Assembly: GCA_017962235.1 (NCBI GenBank)
Contig: JAGCVS010000018.1
Span: 1-64,000, forward strand
Direction of reading: 5' to 3'
DNA: 64,000 nt
Source of the DNA: Bacteroidales bacterium
GTDB taxonomy: Bacteria; Bacteroidota; Bacteroidia; Bacteroidales; UBA932
The notes below the pieces were generated by a model that was not told where the DNA came from, did no database searches, and saw nothing but the letters and a program-made list of their open reading frames with translations. Made by a program: the position numbers and the translations under genes. Every line of letters starts with the position of its first letter. Position 1 is the first letter of the stretch. Of the stretch, positions 28,472 to 37,058 are shown piece after piece.

Positions 28472-29926
28472 TTACATCTTATAATACTCATCCCAACCCT
28501 TGCGAGGCAGACGGTCTGCCAGCAGACTGTTCGCAAACGGGTCGTTCAGGATAGTGTTGGTAACCTTGTCAAAGGTAATCTTGCGCTGGGTGCGGATAGC
28601 GATGATACCCAGGCAGAAGGTCTGGCACATAGGGCCGAATACCTCAAACGGGCTGCGGGTCTTCTCTTCACCCTTGCAAGCCTTCAGGAAGTTTGCAAAG
28701 TGGTTGGAAGGGGTGCCGGGAACCTCGGGGAGGTAGGGAGCCATCTCCTTTGCCTTCTCCTTGGGGATAATGCTCAGGGTTGCGCCGTGAGTACCGCCGC
28801 GGAAGGTGAGATCCTTGCCGTAGATCACCTTGCCCGGGCTCAGTGAGGAATCCTCGCCCGGAACGTTCTGGCCCGATGCGGGAACATCGTCCTGAACGGC
28901 GGTCCTGCTGCCGTAGCCTGCGGGCAGCGGCGGGAAATTCTTCTCACCGTCGTACCATGTGAGGTCTACCGGCGGCATGTCGCCGCGTGCGGCAAACTTG
29001 AAGCGGAGGGTTGTCTCCTTGGGGAAGAAGTAATCGTTGTAGTCGGTTATCTTGAGCGGATCCACCTCGTACGGCAGACCCAGCTGCAGGAACTCGTGGC
29101 AAGTATCTATGATATGTGCGCCCCAGTCGCCCAGTGCGCCCAGACCAAAGTCATACCAGCCGCGCCAGTTGCCGGGGTGGTACTTCTCGTTGAAATCGTG
29201 GAACTGTGCGGTGGTGTTCCAGATGTTCCAGTCCATGCCGTCGGGAACGGGCTGTGCCTCGGGGTAATGGTCTGTATTGGGATCGTACGGATACCAGCGG
29301 CGCCAAGCGTTGAAGAATGCATCGATGCGGTAAATATCCTTGATGATGCCAGCCTCTACCCAAGTCTTGAACTGCCAGTAGTTGGCCTCTGAGTGGCCCT
29401 GGTTGCCCACTTGGGTGGCCAGTTCCGGGTGACGGCGCGCTGCGTCCATCATCAGCTGGCACTCGTAGAAGGTGCGGGCCATGGGTTTCTCCACATATAC
29501 GTGCTTGCCCTGATTCAGAGCCAGCATGGTAACGGGGAAGTGAGAGAAATCGGGGATGGCGATGCACACAGCCTCAAACTGGTTGCCGAATTCGTCAAAG
29601 AGCTTGCGGAAATCGGTGAACACCTTTGCATTGGGGTGCTCCGCGATGGTCTGCTGACTCTCCTTGCTCTTGGGATCCACGTCGCAGAGGGCCACGAACT
29701 CGCACAGTCCGGTGGCGTCAAACTCCTGGATAATCTGGCGGCCGCGGTTGGCGATACCAATGGCAGCCATCTTCACCTTTTCCGGCTTGGGTGCGGGAGC
29801 GGGTTCTTTTTTCTTCTTGCGGGGGTCCATAGCCTCCATGGCGTTGAGGCCGGTGGTTGCCGCAATTGCGCCGGCTGCACCAACTGCGCCGACCTTGATG
29901 AATTTGCGTCTGGAAATGTTATTCAT
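28472..29926 (-). CDS. Tat-exported Gfo/Idh/MocA family oxidoreductase
   Basis: 484 aa from ATG 29926 (MNNISRRKFIKVGAVGAAGA), chosen because it places the twin-arginine motif SRRKFIK at the normal position; the frame extends 12 codons further. After a basic/proline linker, the Rossmann part starts KMAAIGIANRGRQIIQEF, with the EKPMARTF motif (the conserved E-K-P). Members oxidise sugars with tightly bound NAD and are exported folded. The neighbours are a DUF1080 protein and two glycosidase-like genes, fitting 3-keto-glycoside formation in the periplasm. Confidence 0.88.
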   Translation of the reverse strand: MNNISRRKFIKVGAVGAAGAIAATTGLNAMEAMDPRKKKKEPAPAPKPEKVKMAAIGIANRGRQIIQEFDATGLCEFVALCDVDPKSKESQQTIAEHPNAKVFTDFRKLFDEFGNQFEAVCIAIPDFSHFPVTMLALNQGKHVYVEKPMARTFYECQLMMDAARRHPELATQVGNQGHSEANYWQFKTWVEAGIIKDIYRIDAFFNAWRRWYPYDPNTDHYPEAQPVPDGMDWNIWNTTAQFHDFNEKYHPGNWRGWYDFGLGALGDWGAHIIDTCHEFLQLGLPYEVDPLKITDYNDYFFPKETTLRFKFAARGDMPPVDLTWYDGEKNFPPLPAGYGSRTAVQDDVPASGQNVPGEDSSLSPGKVIYGKDLTFRGGTHGATLSIIPKEKAKEMAPYLPEVPGTPSNHFANFLKACKGEEKTRSPFEVFGPMCQTFCLGIIAIRTQRKITFDKVTNTILNDPFANSLLADRLPRKGWDEYYKM

Positions 29927-29948
29927 ACGTCTATAGTTTATGTTGATA

Positions 29949-31238
29949 TTAATTCTTCTCATTTACCGCCTCGCGCAGCATACGGTTGGCCTTGAACAGG
30001 ACGCCGGCGGTGCCGCGGTAAGTGCCGCTCCCTACCGGAGAGCCGTCCAGATGATACCACTCGTAAAAGCCTCCCTCCACGGTGCGCTGCAGCATCGGCT
30101 GCAATTCCTGATACGCTTCACGAATCATGCCGTAACGCGCCAGCGCCTGAATCATTCTGGCGCCGAACCACGTCCAGTCGCCGCCGTTCTGGTACTGATA
30201 CGCCCCCATCATGGGGTTGGCAAAGAAGCCGTCCGGGTATGCGGGATACATAGTGAGGCCGATGCTCTGCGCCCCAGCCGCCTTCATGTTTTCCAGCATC
30301 CGCGTGTTAGCTGCCTTCACCTCTTTCTTGGTGAGGATGCCCGCCAATGCCGCCACGGCCGTGCCACCGTGATAATAAATCTCATCTTCATTGAACTCCG
30401 GCGGGAAAGGCGAGCCGTTCAGATAGATGTGGGGGCGGAACTTCTGGTTCTTCGCATCCCAGAGATGTGTGCGCACGTTCTGCTTCACGGTGTCTCTGAG
30501 AGCGCCCCAGCGGGCCGCATTCTCAGTTGCCCCCGCCGCCTCGCAAAGACTTGCCAGGTCGCCCAGCGCCATGGCGAACATCGCGTTGTCGTAGATATCG
30601 ATGGTGTAGTGTGTGTTCTCGTCAATCTCCACACCCCAGCCGTGCTCCGGCTGGACGTCGCCCCAGTCTGCGGTTGTGGCGCCGGTAATCAGGCCGTAGG
30701 TATCGTTCCACTTGTCGACGCGAAGGAACAGCATCGCATCTTCCAGATGCTCCAGTACCGTTTTGCCGGCACGAATCTCTTTCAGATAATCAGAATCGCC
30801 AGTTAGATTCACATACTGCGCCACAGCCTGCACAAAAGAGCTCTCCTGATCAGTCTCCACGGTGTTCTTGTGGGCCGCCATCCCGGGGCGCGCCTCGCAG
30901 AAGCGGTATTTGTAGCCCAGATTGTCTGCCGTGGCCACAACCACAAAGGCGTCAGGAATATTGCCGTCCGCCGCCTGAAAATCGATGAAGGTATTCAGCA
31001 CCTCGCGTATTTCCTCCACCGGCATAACCTCCAGCGAAAGTTCAATGAAAGTGTTGAAATCGCGGATCCAGATCTCCTTGTACACGCTGCCGGCGTTGAA
31101 GCCCGTTGCGGCCAGCGCGCGAGCCATACTGTCTACCTGCGCCATCAGAGAGTCCTCCGCTATGGTGCGCTTGAGCGCCGTCTGGCCGCACGATACGGTC
31201 AGAAGCGCCACGGTGAGTATGGTAAGCAGCCTTCTCAT
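29949..31238 (-). CDS. (alpha/alpha)6-barrel glycosidase-like lipoprotein
   Basis: 429 aa. Signal MRRLLTILTVALLTVSC with a lipobox. The helical-barrel pattern includes YKEIWIRDFNTFIELSLEV, HKNTVETDQESSFVQAV, GDVQPEHGWGVEIDENTHYT, IDIYDNAMFAMAL and GGDWTWFGARMIQALARYG. Acidic residues in WIRDFN and VETDQE could be catalytic. I could not assign a CAZy family; it resembles six-hairpin glycosidases of the amylo-glucosidase/GH63-like type. It overlaps the GH2 gene by 4 bp (ATGA), so the two are coupled. Confidence 0.6.
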   Translation of the reverse strand: MRRLLTILTVALLTVSCGQTALKRTIAEDSLMAQVDSMARALAATGFNAGSVYKEIWIRDFNTFIELSLEVMPVEEIREVLNTFIDFQAADGNIPDAFVVVATADNLGYKYRFCEARPGMAAHKNTVETDQESSFVQAVAQYVNLTGDSDYLKEIRAGKTVLEHLEDAMLFLRVDKWNDTYGLITGATTADWGDVQPEHGWGVEIDENTHYTIDIYDNAMFAMALGDLASLCEAAGATENAARWGALRDTVKQNVRTHLWDAKNQKFRPHIYLNGSPFPPEFNEDEIYYHGGTAVAALAGILTKKEVKAANTRMLENMKAAGAQSIGLTMYPAYPDGFFANPMMGAYQYQNGGDWTWFGARMIQALARYGMIREAYQELQPMLQRTVEGGFYEWYHLDGSPVGSGTYRGTAGVLFKANRMLREAVNEKN

Positions 31239-33982
31239 TTAACCTCAACGGTAAAGCGCTGCTCTTTCTGGCGGAAACCGCCCACAACCAGGGTGTATTT
31301 GCCTGCCGGCACATCTTCAGGCAGGTTGTTGATGCTGATGGTGCGGCTTTCGCCCGGCATCATGCTAAAGAAGTTGTCGCTGTAGAACGACGGGCGAATG
31401 CTGCCTCCGTCGGGGCCCAGCCACTGCAGGCGGGTGAAGAACGCCACCGTCTTGGCGGTGTTCTTGAGGACGACGGTGGTGACATGTTCGCCAGCATCGT
31501 CCACGCTCTGCGAAACCTTTGCGCGCAGCTTGATCACAGGCAGGTTGTTGATGGTCTGGAAGCCGGCGGTGCAGGGGCCGCTCACGGTGTTGGCACCCTT
31601 GTACTCATCGGTAGAACGCCAGTAGAAGCAGCTGCCGATCTCTGTGCCGGATGCGTCTGCCAGGCGCAGCTTTATGAAGTGTACCGGATAGATGTTCTCC
31701 GGGAAGTCGAGCTTGATAACATCGCAGGCGGTGCCCTCAGCGGGAACATCCACCTTTGCCTCTTTCTTTAAGACGCGGCGGCCCGGAACGTCAATCACCT
31801 CTGCGGTGAGCTTGCAGCCGGGAAGCGCCTCTACCAGGTCGCTTGCAACCGACACTGTGTTCTTTATGTAATCGAATATCGGGTGCACGGGCTCGCTGGC
31901 GTTGGCCATGGCGTAGAGCGCAGCAGTGGGCTCCAGGCTCCAGTGCCACATGCGGCTGGGAGTCTGCGGGATGGGGCTGTTGTGGAACCAGAACAGGTAG
32001 CCGCTGCAGAAGCGGTCGCCGCTGGTGAGCTGGTTGTAGCGCCATACGTCGCTGATGCCGCGGTACATCATAGCCCCCACAAACTGGGCGCGCTCTGCGT
32101 ATTCGTCTATGTTGGAGGACTCGCCAAACTGGTCTGCCATATCCTTGTAGAGGGTGGTCATTTTATAGAAGCCGTTGCCCTCCATGTAGTTCCACACCGG
32201 GCCGCCTACGGGCCACCAGTCCTTCTCGTCCATCATCTCCTTGATGCACTCTGCAGTGGGGAGGCAGGGGGCTCCGTATTCGGGGTTGAAGCCGTCCACG
32301 CGGCTGCCGCGCTCAGAGGCGGTGTTCTCGTAATAACTCATCGGGTTCACCGTCTTGTAGGGGCTGCCGTCGTGTACGCCATCGCACTCGCTCTGCATCT
32401 GGTAAGGGAGGGTGCCGTCCAGCATGTTTATCAGCTCAGGGACGCCCTGGGTGTAGGTAGACTCGTTGGAGCATACGTAGAATGCCAGGCACGGATGGGT
32501 GCGGGTGCGCCGTACCGCCGATGCCACGTTCTTCAGGTATACGCCCTGGTCCACGGGGTGCTTGGTGTCGCCAGTCATCCAGAACTCTTCCCATACCAGG
32601 ATACCCAGCTCGTCGCACAGGGAGTAGAAATACTCGCTCTCAGTGATGCCGCCGCCCCACAGGCGCAGCAGGTTGATGCCGGTCTGGGCGGTGTAGCGCA
32701 GCTGGGCGTAGATGCGTTTATCGTTTGCACGGCACATCGCCTCCGGAATCCAGTTGGTGCCCTGGATGAATATCTGACGGCCGTTCACATAGAAGGTCTT
32801 GGACTTGTCAGGGGTGTTGCGGTCTGCGCGGACCTCGCGGATGCCAAAGCGGAGTGAGGCCTCGTCTACCCTGGTGCCGCGGATCACTGCACGCACCTTG
32901 AGGTTATACAGATTCTGGGGACCCTTGTTTATGGGCCACCAGAGCTTGGGGTTCTTGATTATAAGCTGCGGGAACTCCTCGGGGGTTAGTACTACCTCGC
33001 GCTTCTCGCAGCGGAGCAGCTTGACCGGCTTGGTAACCACAATGCCGGTGCCCTCTATTTCCGCCTCCACATCAAAGTTGAGTTCTCCCATGGTGTTGTT
33101 GACAACCTCCACGGAGATGGTCTCGCGGGCTTCATCATAGTTCGGATGGGAGAGCTGGGAGCGTACAAACGGGTTGAAGACGCTCGCCTCGCGGGTCTGG
33201 TAGATCTTGATATCCTTCCAGATGCCGGTGTTGCGGTCGCGCACGCCGTCGTAGAAGGTAAAGTCCCAGCCGGCGCTCATCAGCATGGTAACGTTGCGGC
33301 CAATCCAGCCGTCACCGCCGTTGTGGAACTCCTTGCCGGCGCCCCAAGTGCGGCCCGCCAGCGTGCCGGGGCTGTCAATGGGGGTGACCTTGATGGCCAG
33401 CACGTTCTCCTCTTTGAGGCGGATGAATTCGCTTATCTCTACCCTCTCCTCCCAGAACATTCCGGTCCAGGTGGTGAGCAGGCGGCCGTTGAGCCACACC
33501 TCGGCGTGATAGTTCACTCCGTCGAACTGCATCCAGATGCGGCGGCCGTGGTCCACGTCGTAAGGGAACTCCAGCTTGGTGCGGAACCAGTAGGTGTATT
33601 CGTCGCGGCCGGAGCGGGCCAGGTCTGGAATGAGCCCCTTTTCAATATCGTTGTTATCGGCATAATACGGATCGGGATACACGCCGTTCTCTACCAGAGA
33701 GTGCAGCACGGTGCCGGGCACTATGGCCTCCATCCAGTCGGCATCGTTGTAGCCGGGCAGCGACAGTTTCTCTGCGGGCACGCCCACCTCGGAAGCCTTC
33801 TTCATCTTCCATACATAATCGCCGCCATGCTCTTTCTGCGACTTGAGGATGTGGGTGTACGGGCGCTCCGCCGGAGCCGCCTTGGAGATTTGATTTGCGC
33901 TGACAGCAGCAGCAGAAGCGGCGGTTGACAGGGTAATCACCGCCACCGTTGCCAAAACGATTTTAAAAATGGGATTTCTCAT
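31235..33982 (-). CDS. GH2 family exported beta-glycosidase (beta-mannosidase / exo-glucosaminidase type)
   Basis: 915 aa from ATG 33982 (signal MRNPIFKIVLATVAVITLST); an open extension of 16 codons was discarded. The N-terminal jelly-roll includes ADWMEAIVPGTVLHSLVENG and YTYWFRTKLEFP, then sandwich domains, then the TIM barrel with IFIQGTNWIPEAM, LLRLWGGGITESEYFY, GILVWEEFW and the acid/base motif YVCSNES in place of the more usual GNE. This layout fits exo-beta-glucosaminidases or endo-beta-mannosidases in GH2. It heads a four-gene minus operon. Confidence 0.88.
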   Translation of the reverse strand: MRNPIFKIVLATVAVITLSTAASAAAVSANQISKAAPAERPYTHILKSQKEHGGDYVWKMKKASEVGVPAEKLSLPGYNDADWMEAIVPGTVLHSLVENGVYPDPYYADNNDIEKGLIPDLARSGRDEYTYWFRTKLEFPYDVDHGRRIWMQFDGVNYHAEVWLNGRLLTTWTGMFWEERVEISEFIRLKEENVLAIKVTPIDSPGTLAGRTWGAGKEFHNGGDGWIGRNVTMLMSAGWDFTFYDGVRDRNTGIWKDIKIYQTREASVFNPFVRSQLSHPNYDEARETISVEVVNNTMGELNFDVEAEIEGTGIVVTKPVKLLRCEKREVVLTPEEFPQLIIKNPKLWWPINKGPQNLYNLKVRAVIRGTRVDEASLRFGIREVRADRNTPDKSKTFYVNGRQIFIQGTNWIPEAMCRANDKRIYAQLRYTAQTGINLLRLWGGGITESEYFYSLCDELGILVWEEFWMTGDTKHPVDQGVYLKNVASAVRRTRTHPCLAFYVCSNESTYTQGVPELINMLDGTLPYQMQSECDGVHDGSPYKTVNPMSYYENTASERGSRVDGFNPEYGAPCLPTAECIKEMMDEKDWWPVGGPVWNYMEGNGFYKMTTLYKDMADQFGESSNIDEYAERAQFVGAMMYRGISDVWRYNQLTSGDRFCSGYLFWFHNSPIPQTPSRMWHWSLEPTAALYAMANASEPVHPIFDYIKNTVSVASDLVEALPGCKLTAEVIDVPGRRVLKKEAKVDVPAEGTACDVIKLDFPENIYPVHFIKLRLADASGTEIGSCFYWRSTDEYKGANTVSGPCTAGFQTINNLPVIKLRAKVSQSVDDAGEHVTTVVLKNTAKTVAFFTRLQWLGPDGGSIRPSFYSDNFFSMMPGESRTISINNLPEDVPAGKYTLVVGGFRQKEQRFTVEVK

Positions 33983-34017
33983 ATTTAACAGGCAAGTCAT
34001 TCGATTGACTAGTCTGT

Positions 34018-34025
34018 CAAAGTTA
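34018..34025 (-). promoter_or_regulatory. -7 box for the GH2 operon
   Basis: The minus strand reads TAACTTTG, an exact TAnnTTTG match, 35 bp before the GH2 start. No clear -33 partner was seen. Confidence 0.45.
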
Positions 34026-34032
34026 ATCATAA

Positions 34033-34066
34033 TTTGGCAGTTTATGTTATATTCTTGTTAAATTTG
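34033..34066 (+). promoter_or_regulatory. Promoter of the radical SAM operon
   Basis: TTTG at 34033-34036 and TAAATTTG at 34059-34066 with a 22-nt spacer, slightly long for the Bacteroidota consensus. The predicted leader before ATG 34098 is about 25 nt. Confidence 0.5.
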
Positions 34067-34097
34067 CATTTAACAATTGTAAAACAAACCGTTAGAC

Positions 34098-34631
34098 ATG
34101 AGAACCAAGGCCCTCTTCTTATATATCGCGCTGGGCGCCGCTTTCGCAGCGGTCTCCCTCTGGGTATTTTTCTCGCGCGGCAAGAGCGCCAAAGCCATCC
34201 GCGCCAAATACCGCCTTGGCGGGGCCATGATTGCCGCCTGGACCCTGCTCTCCGCAAGCGGACATACACCCCCGCCGCCTCCGGAGGTGACCTGCTACGA
34301 GCCCCCGGCACCGTCCAACGAGGTCAACATCCTGCCCAAGCATGGCAGCGGATGTCAGCTGCACGTTGGAGACACCCTCATCGTGCGCGTCTACGACCCT
34401 ACATACGAGAAATTCCGCGTAAATGTTTTCTCTGCAGAGGAGGATCCAAAGCTTATTCAGAGTTCTCTGTTCGAGCTTGAGAGCAAGAACCTGTCGGTCG
34501 CAAACTTTGACCTCACCATAGAAGAGACTTCATTCAAGGGAGACGCTCTGGTAGAAATATCGGGTGTAAAAGAAGAAGACGAAGAGGAAACTGACAATTT
34601 TGTGGGCTCCAGATCCATATCCATACTGTAA
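34098..34631 (+). CDS. Membrane-anchored protein of radical SAM locus, copy 1
   Basis: 177 aa. Hydrophobic residues 5-25, a basic hinge SRGKSAKAIRAKYRLGG, and a second apolar stretch 40-55. A Pro-rich run then leads into VTCYEP (Cys66), followed by a ~100-aa beta-rich domain with an acidic tail. It is clearly paralogous to the next gene over the first ~48 residues and at TCYEP. At the place where copy 2 has a lipobox-like Cys56, this copy has Ser-Gly, so it cannot be lipidated there. Its TAA shares one base with the next ATG (TAATG). Identity is unknown; it may be the substrate of the radical SAM enzyme. Confidence 0.75.
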   Translation: MRTKALFLYIALGAAFAAVSLWVFFSRGKSAKAIRAKYRLGGAMIAAWTLLSASGHTPPPPPEVTCYEPPAPSNEVNILPKHGSGCQLHVGDTLIVRVYDPTYEKFRVNVFSAEEDPKLIQSSLFELESKNLSVANFDLTIEETSFKGDALVEISGVKEEDEEETDNFVGSRSISIL

Positions 34632-35155
34632 TGAAAGTAAAAGCATTTATAGTTTACATCGCCCTGGGCATTGCATTCGCGGCCGTATCGCTGTGGGTGC
34701 TGCTTTCACGCGGCAAGAGCGCAAGGGCAATACGCACCAAATACCGCCTTGGCGGGGCCATGATTGCGGCGTGGGCCATCCTCTCTGCCGCCAGCTGCGA
34801 GGGGCCGGGGCCGTTTGTGACCTGCTACGAGCCCGTGATCCAAAACGGTGCCGTAATCTATCTGAAAGATCATAACGATGAGGCCATAAACAATGGCGAC
34901 ATACTTCTGGTGAATATTTATGGCCCCACGTTCGACCGCTACCGTGTCAAGATTTTCACAACGGAAAGGACCGAGCCTCTACAGAGTGAAACTTTTGAAT
35001 ACACAGACAAAAGCTTGGGTGTCGCCACCTTTGAACTTCAGCTTTCCGTTGGCGATTACAAAGGGACCGCTCCGTATGAAGTATTCGGACTGACCGTAGA
35101 AGATGGCAAAGAAGTGGAACTGTCTGTAGACGCAGGCGCTTTCACCGTTGAATAA
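34631..35155 (+). CDS. Membrane-anchored protein of radical SAM locus, copy 2 (possible lipoprotein)
   Basis: 174 aa. Same plan as copy 1: apolar 5-25, basic hinge ending KYRLGGAMIAAW, then LSAASC with a possible lipidation Cys56, a short Gly/Pro linker and VTCYEP (Cys65). The C-terminal ~100 residues are beta-rich (DILLVNIYGPTFDRYRVKIF). The two copies share long DNA identity over the hinge (about 34180-34232 and 34713-34765), so the pair arose by tandem duplication. It is coupled to the radical SAM gene by a TAATG overlap. Confidence 0.75.
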   Translation: MKVKAFIVYIALGIAFAAVSLWVLLSRGKSARAIRTKYRLGGAMIAAWAILSAASCEGPGPFVTCYEPVIQNGAVIYLKDHNDEAINNGDILLVNIYGPTFDRYRVKIFTTERTEPLQSETFEYTDKSLGVATFELQLSVGDYKGTAPYEVFGLTVEDGKEVELSVDAGAFTVE

Positions 35156-36168
35156 TGAAGTGCCGCTTTCAGATTGGCAATATCGTTTACGAACTCACGG
35201 GAGCCTGCAACCAGTGTTGCAGGTTCTGTTATAATTATTGGCGCGACGGGAGCAACCCGATAGCTCCGCCGGACCCTGATACGGCGCGCCGAACCCTGCG
35301 CAAACTGCTCTTCCAGGCCGCCGTGGGCACCCTCTCCTTCTCCGGCGGCGAGCCGATGCTGCTAAAAAACATTCACGATATGGCCATGTTCGCCCGCCTG
35401 CGCGGCAGCCAAGTGAACATCCTCACCAACGGAACTCTGCTTGGCGAGGATGCCGTAGCCAACTTTGTGAGCCTGGGCGTGGGGGCCATCCAGATTCCGC
35501 TGATTAGCGCAGACAGCGGCATCCACGATTATCTCACATCGCTCCCCGGCTCGTGGGAAAAGGCACGGGCGGCTCTCTCCCGTGTGGTTAAAGCAATGCC
35601 GCAGGGGGCCTACGCAGTGCTGGTAATCACCAAAGTCAACGCGCCCGGCGTTACCGCCACCCTCCAGATGATTCGCGAATTGGGGGTGCGCAACGTAATG
35701 GTGAACCGCTTCAACATTGGCGGCATGGGCATCCGAAACCTGGATGAACTATCTTTGGACCTGACCACCCTGAAGCAGGCTTTTGCCGATGTGGAGGCCT
35801 TTGCAGTGACAGCCGGCGACATGCACATAGTGAGCGGCGTGTGCACCCCCGCCTGCCTGCTGGACCAGGCCGAATATCCGCACATAGCATCTTCATGGTG
35901 CAGCACAGACTTCAGCCGCCGCCCTGTGGCGGTGAGCTGGACCGGCGACGTGCGCTTCTGCAACCACTCGCCCCATGTGCTGGGAAATATCCACGAACGC
36001 CCCATCGGAGAAATCCTCTCCGACCCCGCCGTAACCGCCCGATACGCCGTGATTCCTGAAAAATGCAGCGGCTGCAACCGTCTGTCCAAGTGCAACGGCG
36101 GCTGCCGCGCCGCCAGCGAACAACTCTACGGCACCTTCTCCCTCCCCGACCCTCTTCTGGGAGAGTAG
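35155..36168 (+). CDS. Radical SAM/SPASM-like protein
   Basis: 337 aa. The CxxxCxxC cluster motif is Cys18, Cys22 and Cys25 in ACNQCCRFCYNYW. Then come FSGGEPML (the GGE motif), NILTNGTLL and a TIM-barrel helix series. The C-terminal ~110 residues contain GVCTPACLL, SWCSTDF, VRFCNHS and CSGCNRLSKCNGGC, a cysteine set typical of SPASM or twitch domains that bind auxiliary 4Fe-4S clusters. Such enzymes usually modify peptides or proteins. It is third in a strictly coupled operon after two paralogous anchored proteins. The layout resembles the rSAM/lipoprotein systems described in Bacteroidota by TIGRFAMs, but membership cannot be tested here. Confidence 0.88.
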   Translation: MKCRFQIGNIVYELTGACNQCCRFCYNYWRDGSNPIAPPDPDTARRTLRKLLFQAAVGTLSFSGGEPMLLKNIHDMAMFARLRGSQVNILTNGTLLGEDAVANFVSLGVGAIQIPLISADSGIHDYLTSLPGSWEKARAALSRVVKAMPQGAYAVLVITKVNAPGVTATLQMIRELGVRNVMVNRFNIGGMGIRNLDELSLDLTTLKQAFADVEAFAVTAGDMHIVSGVCTPACLLDQAEYPHIASSWCSTDFSRRPVAVSWTGDVRFCNHSPHVLGNIHERPIGEILSDPAVTARYAVIPEKCSGCNRLSKCNGGCRAASEQLYGTFSLPDPLLGE

Positions 36169-36195
36169 ATTCCACGCATCTGTCATATTCGATTG

Positions 36196-36498
36196 CTACT
36201 CCAGAACCTCGAGATAGAAGCTCACGGGGCGGAAGCCGTCGTTGCAGCTGATCATCGCGCTTAAGGGGTTGCGCATCCAGCCGTCGTAGAAATTCCCCTC
36301 GCCGCGGGCCAGCGCCTCCACAAAGGGTCGCATCGACTCCCAGGCGGCCGTGCAGAGCCCCTCCGGCCTGCCGCCGTCCACAGAAATCCACTCCTGCCCC
36401 ATCGTCACATCGCATGCATGCTCAATGGGATTCTCGTATTGCCGCATCAGATCTGGATACTCCGTCCGCCGCATGGCGGTGATTCTGACTTTCTTCAT
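36196..36498 (-). CDS. TIGR04076 family protein
   Basis: 100 aa from ATG 36498 (MKKVRITAMRRTEYPDLM). Family features are an early Cys (HACDVTMGQEW), PEGLCTAAWESMRPFVEAL and the C-terminal ISCNDGFRPVSFYLE. It is cytoplasmic and the function is unknown. It is convergent with the radical SAM gene 27 bp away, so it is probably expressed separately. Confidence 0.75.
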   Translation of the reverse strand: MKKVRITAMRRTEYPDLMRQYENPIEHACDVTMGQEWISVDGGRPEGLCTAAWESMRPFVEALARGEGNFYDGWMRNPLSAMISCNDGFRPVSFYLEVLE

Positions 36499-36546
36499 TT
36501 CCTGCCCTTTTTTCACAAATTTACACAAACTGCCAATAATTCGTGG

Positions 36547-36554
36547 TAGCTTTG
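36547..36554 (+). promoter_or_regulatory. -7 box for the sigma-factor operon
   Basis: TAGCTTTG, a TAnnTTTG match, 39 bp before ATG 36594. No convincing -33 TTTG at the expected distance was seen. Confidence 0.45.
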
Positions 36555-36593
36555 CGTTATATATGTGGTTAAACATTTTGAAACATTCATATT

Positions 36594-37058
36594 ATGAACT
36601 GGAACGACTTATTTGAATTGCTCATCCCGATTGGCGTCTGCGTTATTCTCCCCATCTTTATCGTATGGCTCAACATCCGCTCCAAGATGAACGAGACCAA
36701 CCGTAAGGCGGATGTGATGCTCAAGGCCATTGAAGCGGGCAAAGAGGTGGACGCAGATTACTTCAAACCTGCAGAGAAGGTAAAGACCGTAAAGGGTCAG
36801 CTTCTGGGCAAGCTCACCGGCGCATGTATCACGTTTTTCATAGGTGCGTTTGTGTTGGCAATCGTGTGGTACCTGTCTGTCAAGGGCACAATCGGTTCAG
36901 AAGAGATTCTCGGCTTCTCCGTTATGGGCGGTATACTTGTGGCGATAGGTATAGCCCTGTTCATCGCATTCTTTGTGGGCAAGAACATGCTTGCAAAGGA
37001 GATTGAGGCGGAAGAGAACAAGCTGGCAGAGAATCAGCAGCTTCCGGATCAGAGGTAA
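36594..37058 (+). CDS. Small membrane protein (DUF6249-like) upstream of sigma factor
   Basis: 154 aa. An N-terminal membrane segment (LLIPIGVCVILPIFIVWLN), a charged cytoplasmic stretch with KADVMLKAIEAGKEVDADYF, then two more hydrophobic segments (ITFFIGAFVLAIVWYL and VMGGILVAIGIALFIAFFV) and a Glu-rich tail. It directly abuts the sigma-factor gene, an order common in Bacteroidales. It may be part of the envelope signalling unit; the role is unknown. Confidence 0.75.
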   Translation: MNWNDLFELLIPIGVCVILPIFIVWLNIRSKMNETNRKADVMLKAIEAGKEVDADYFKPAEKVKTVKGQLLGKLTGACITFFIGAFVLAIVWYLSVKGTIGSEEILGFSVMGGILVAIGIALFIAFFVGKNMLAKEIEAEENKLAENQQLPDQR

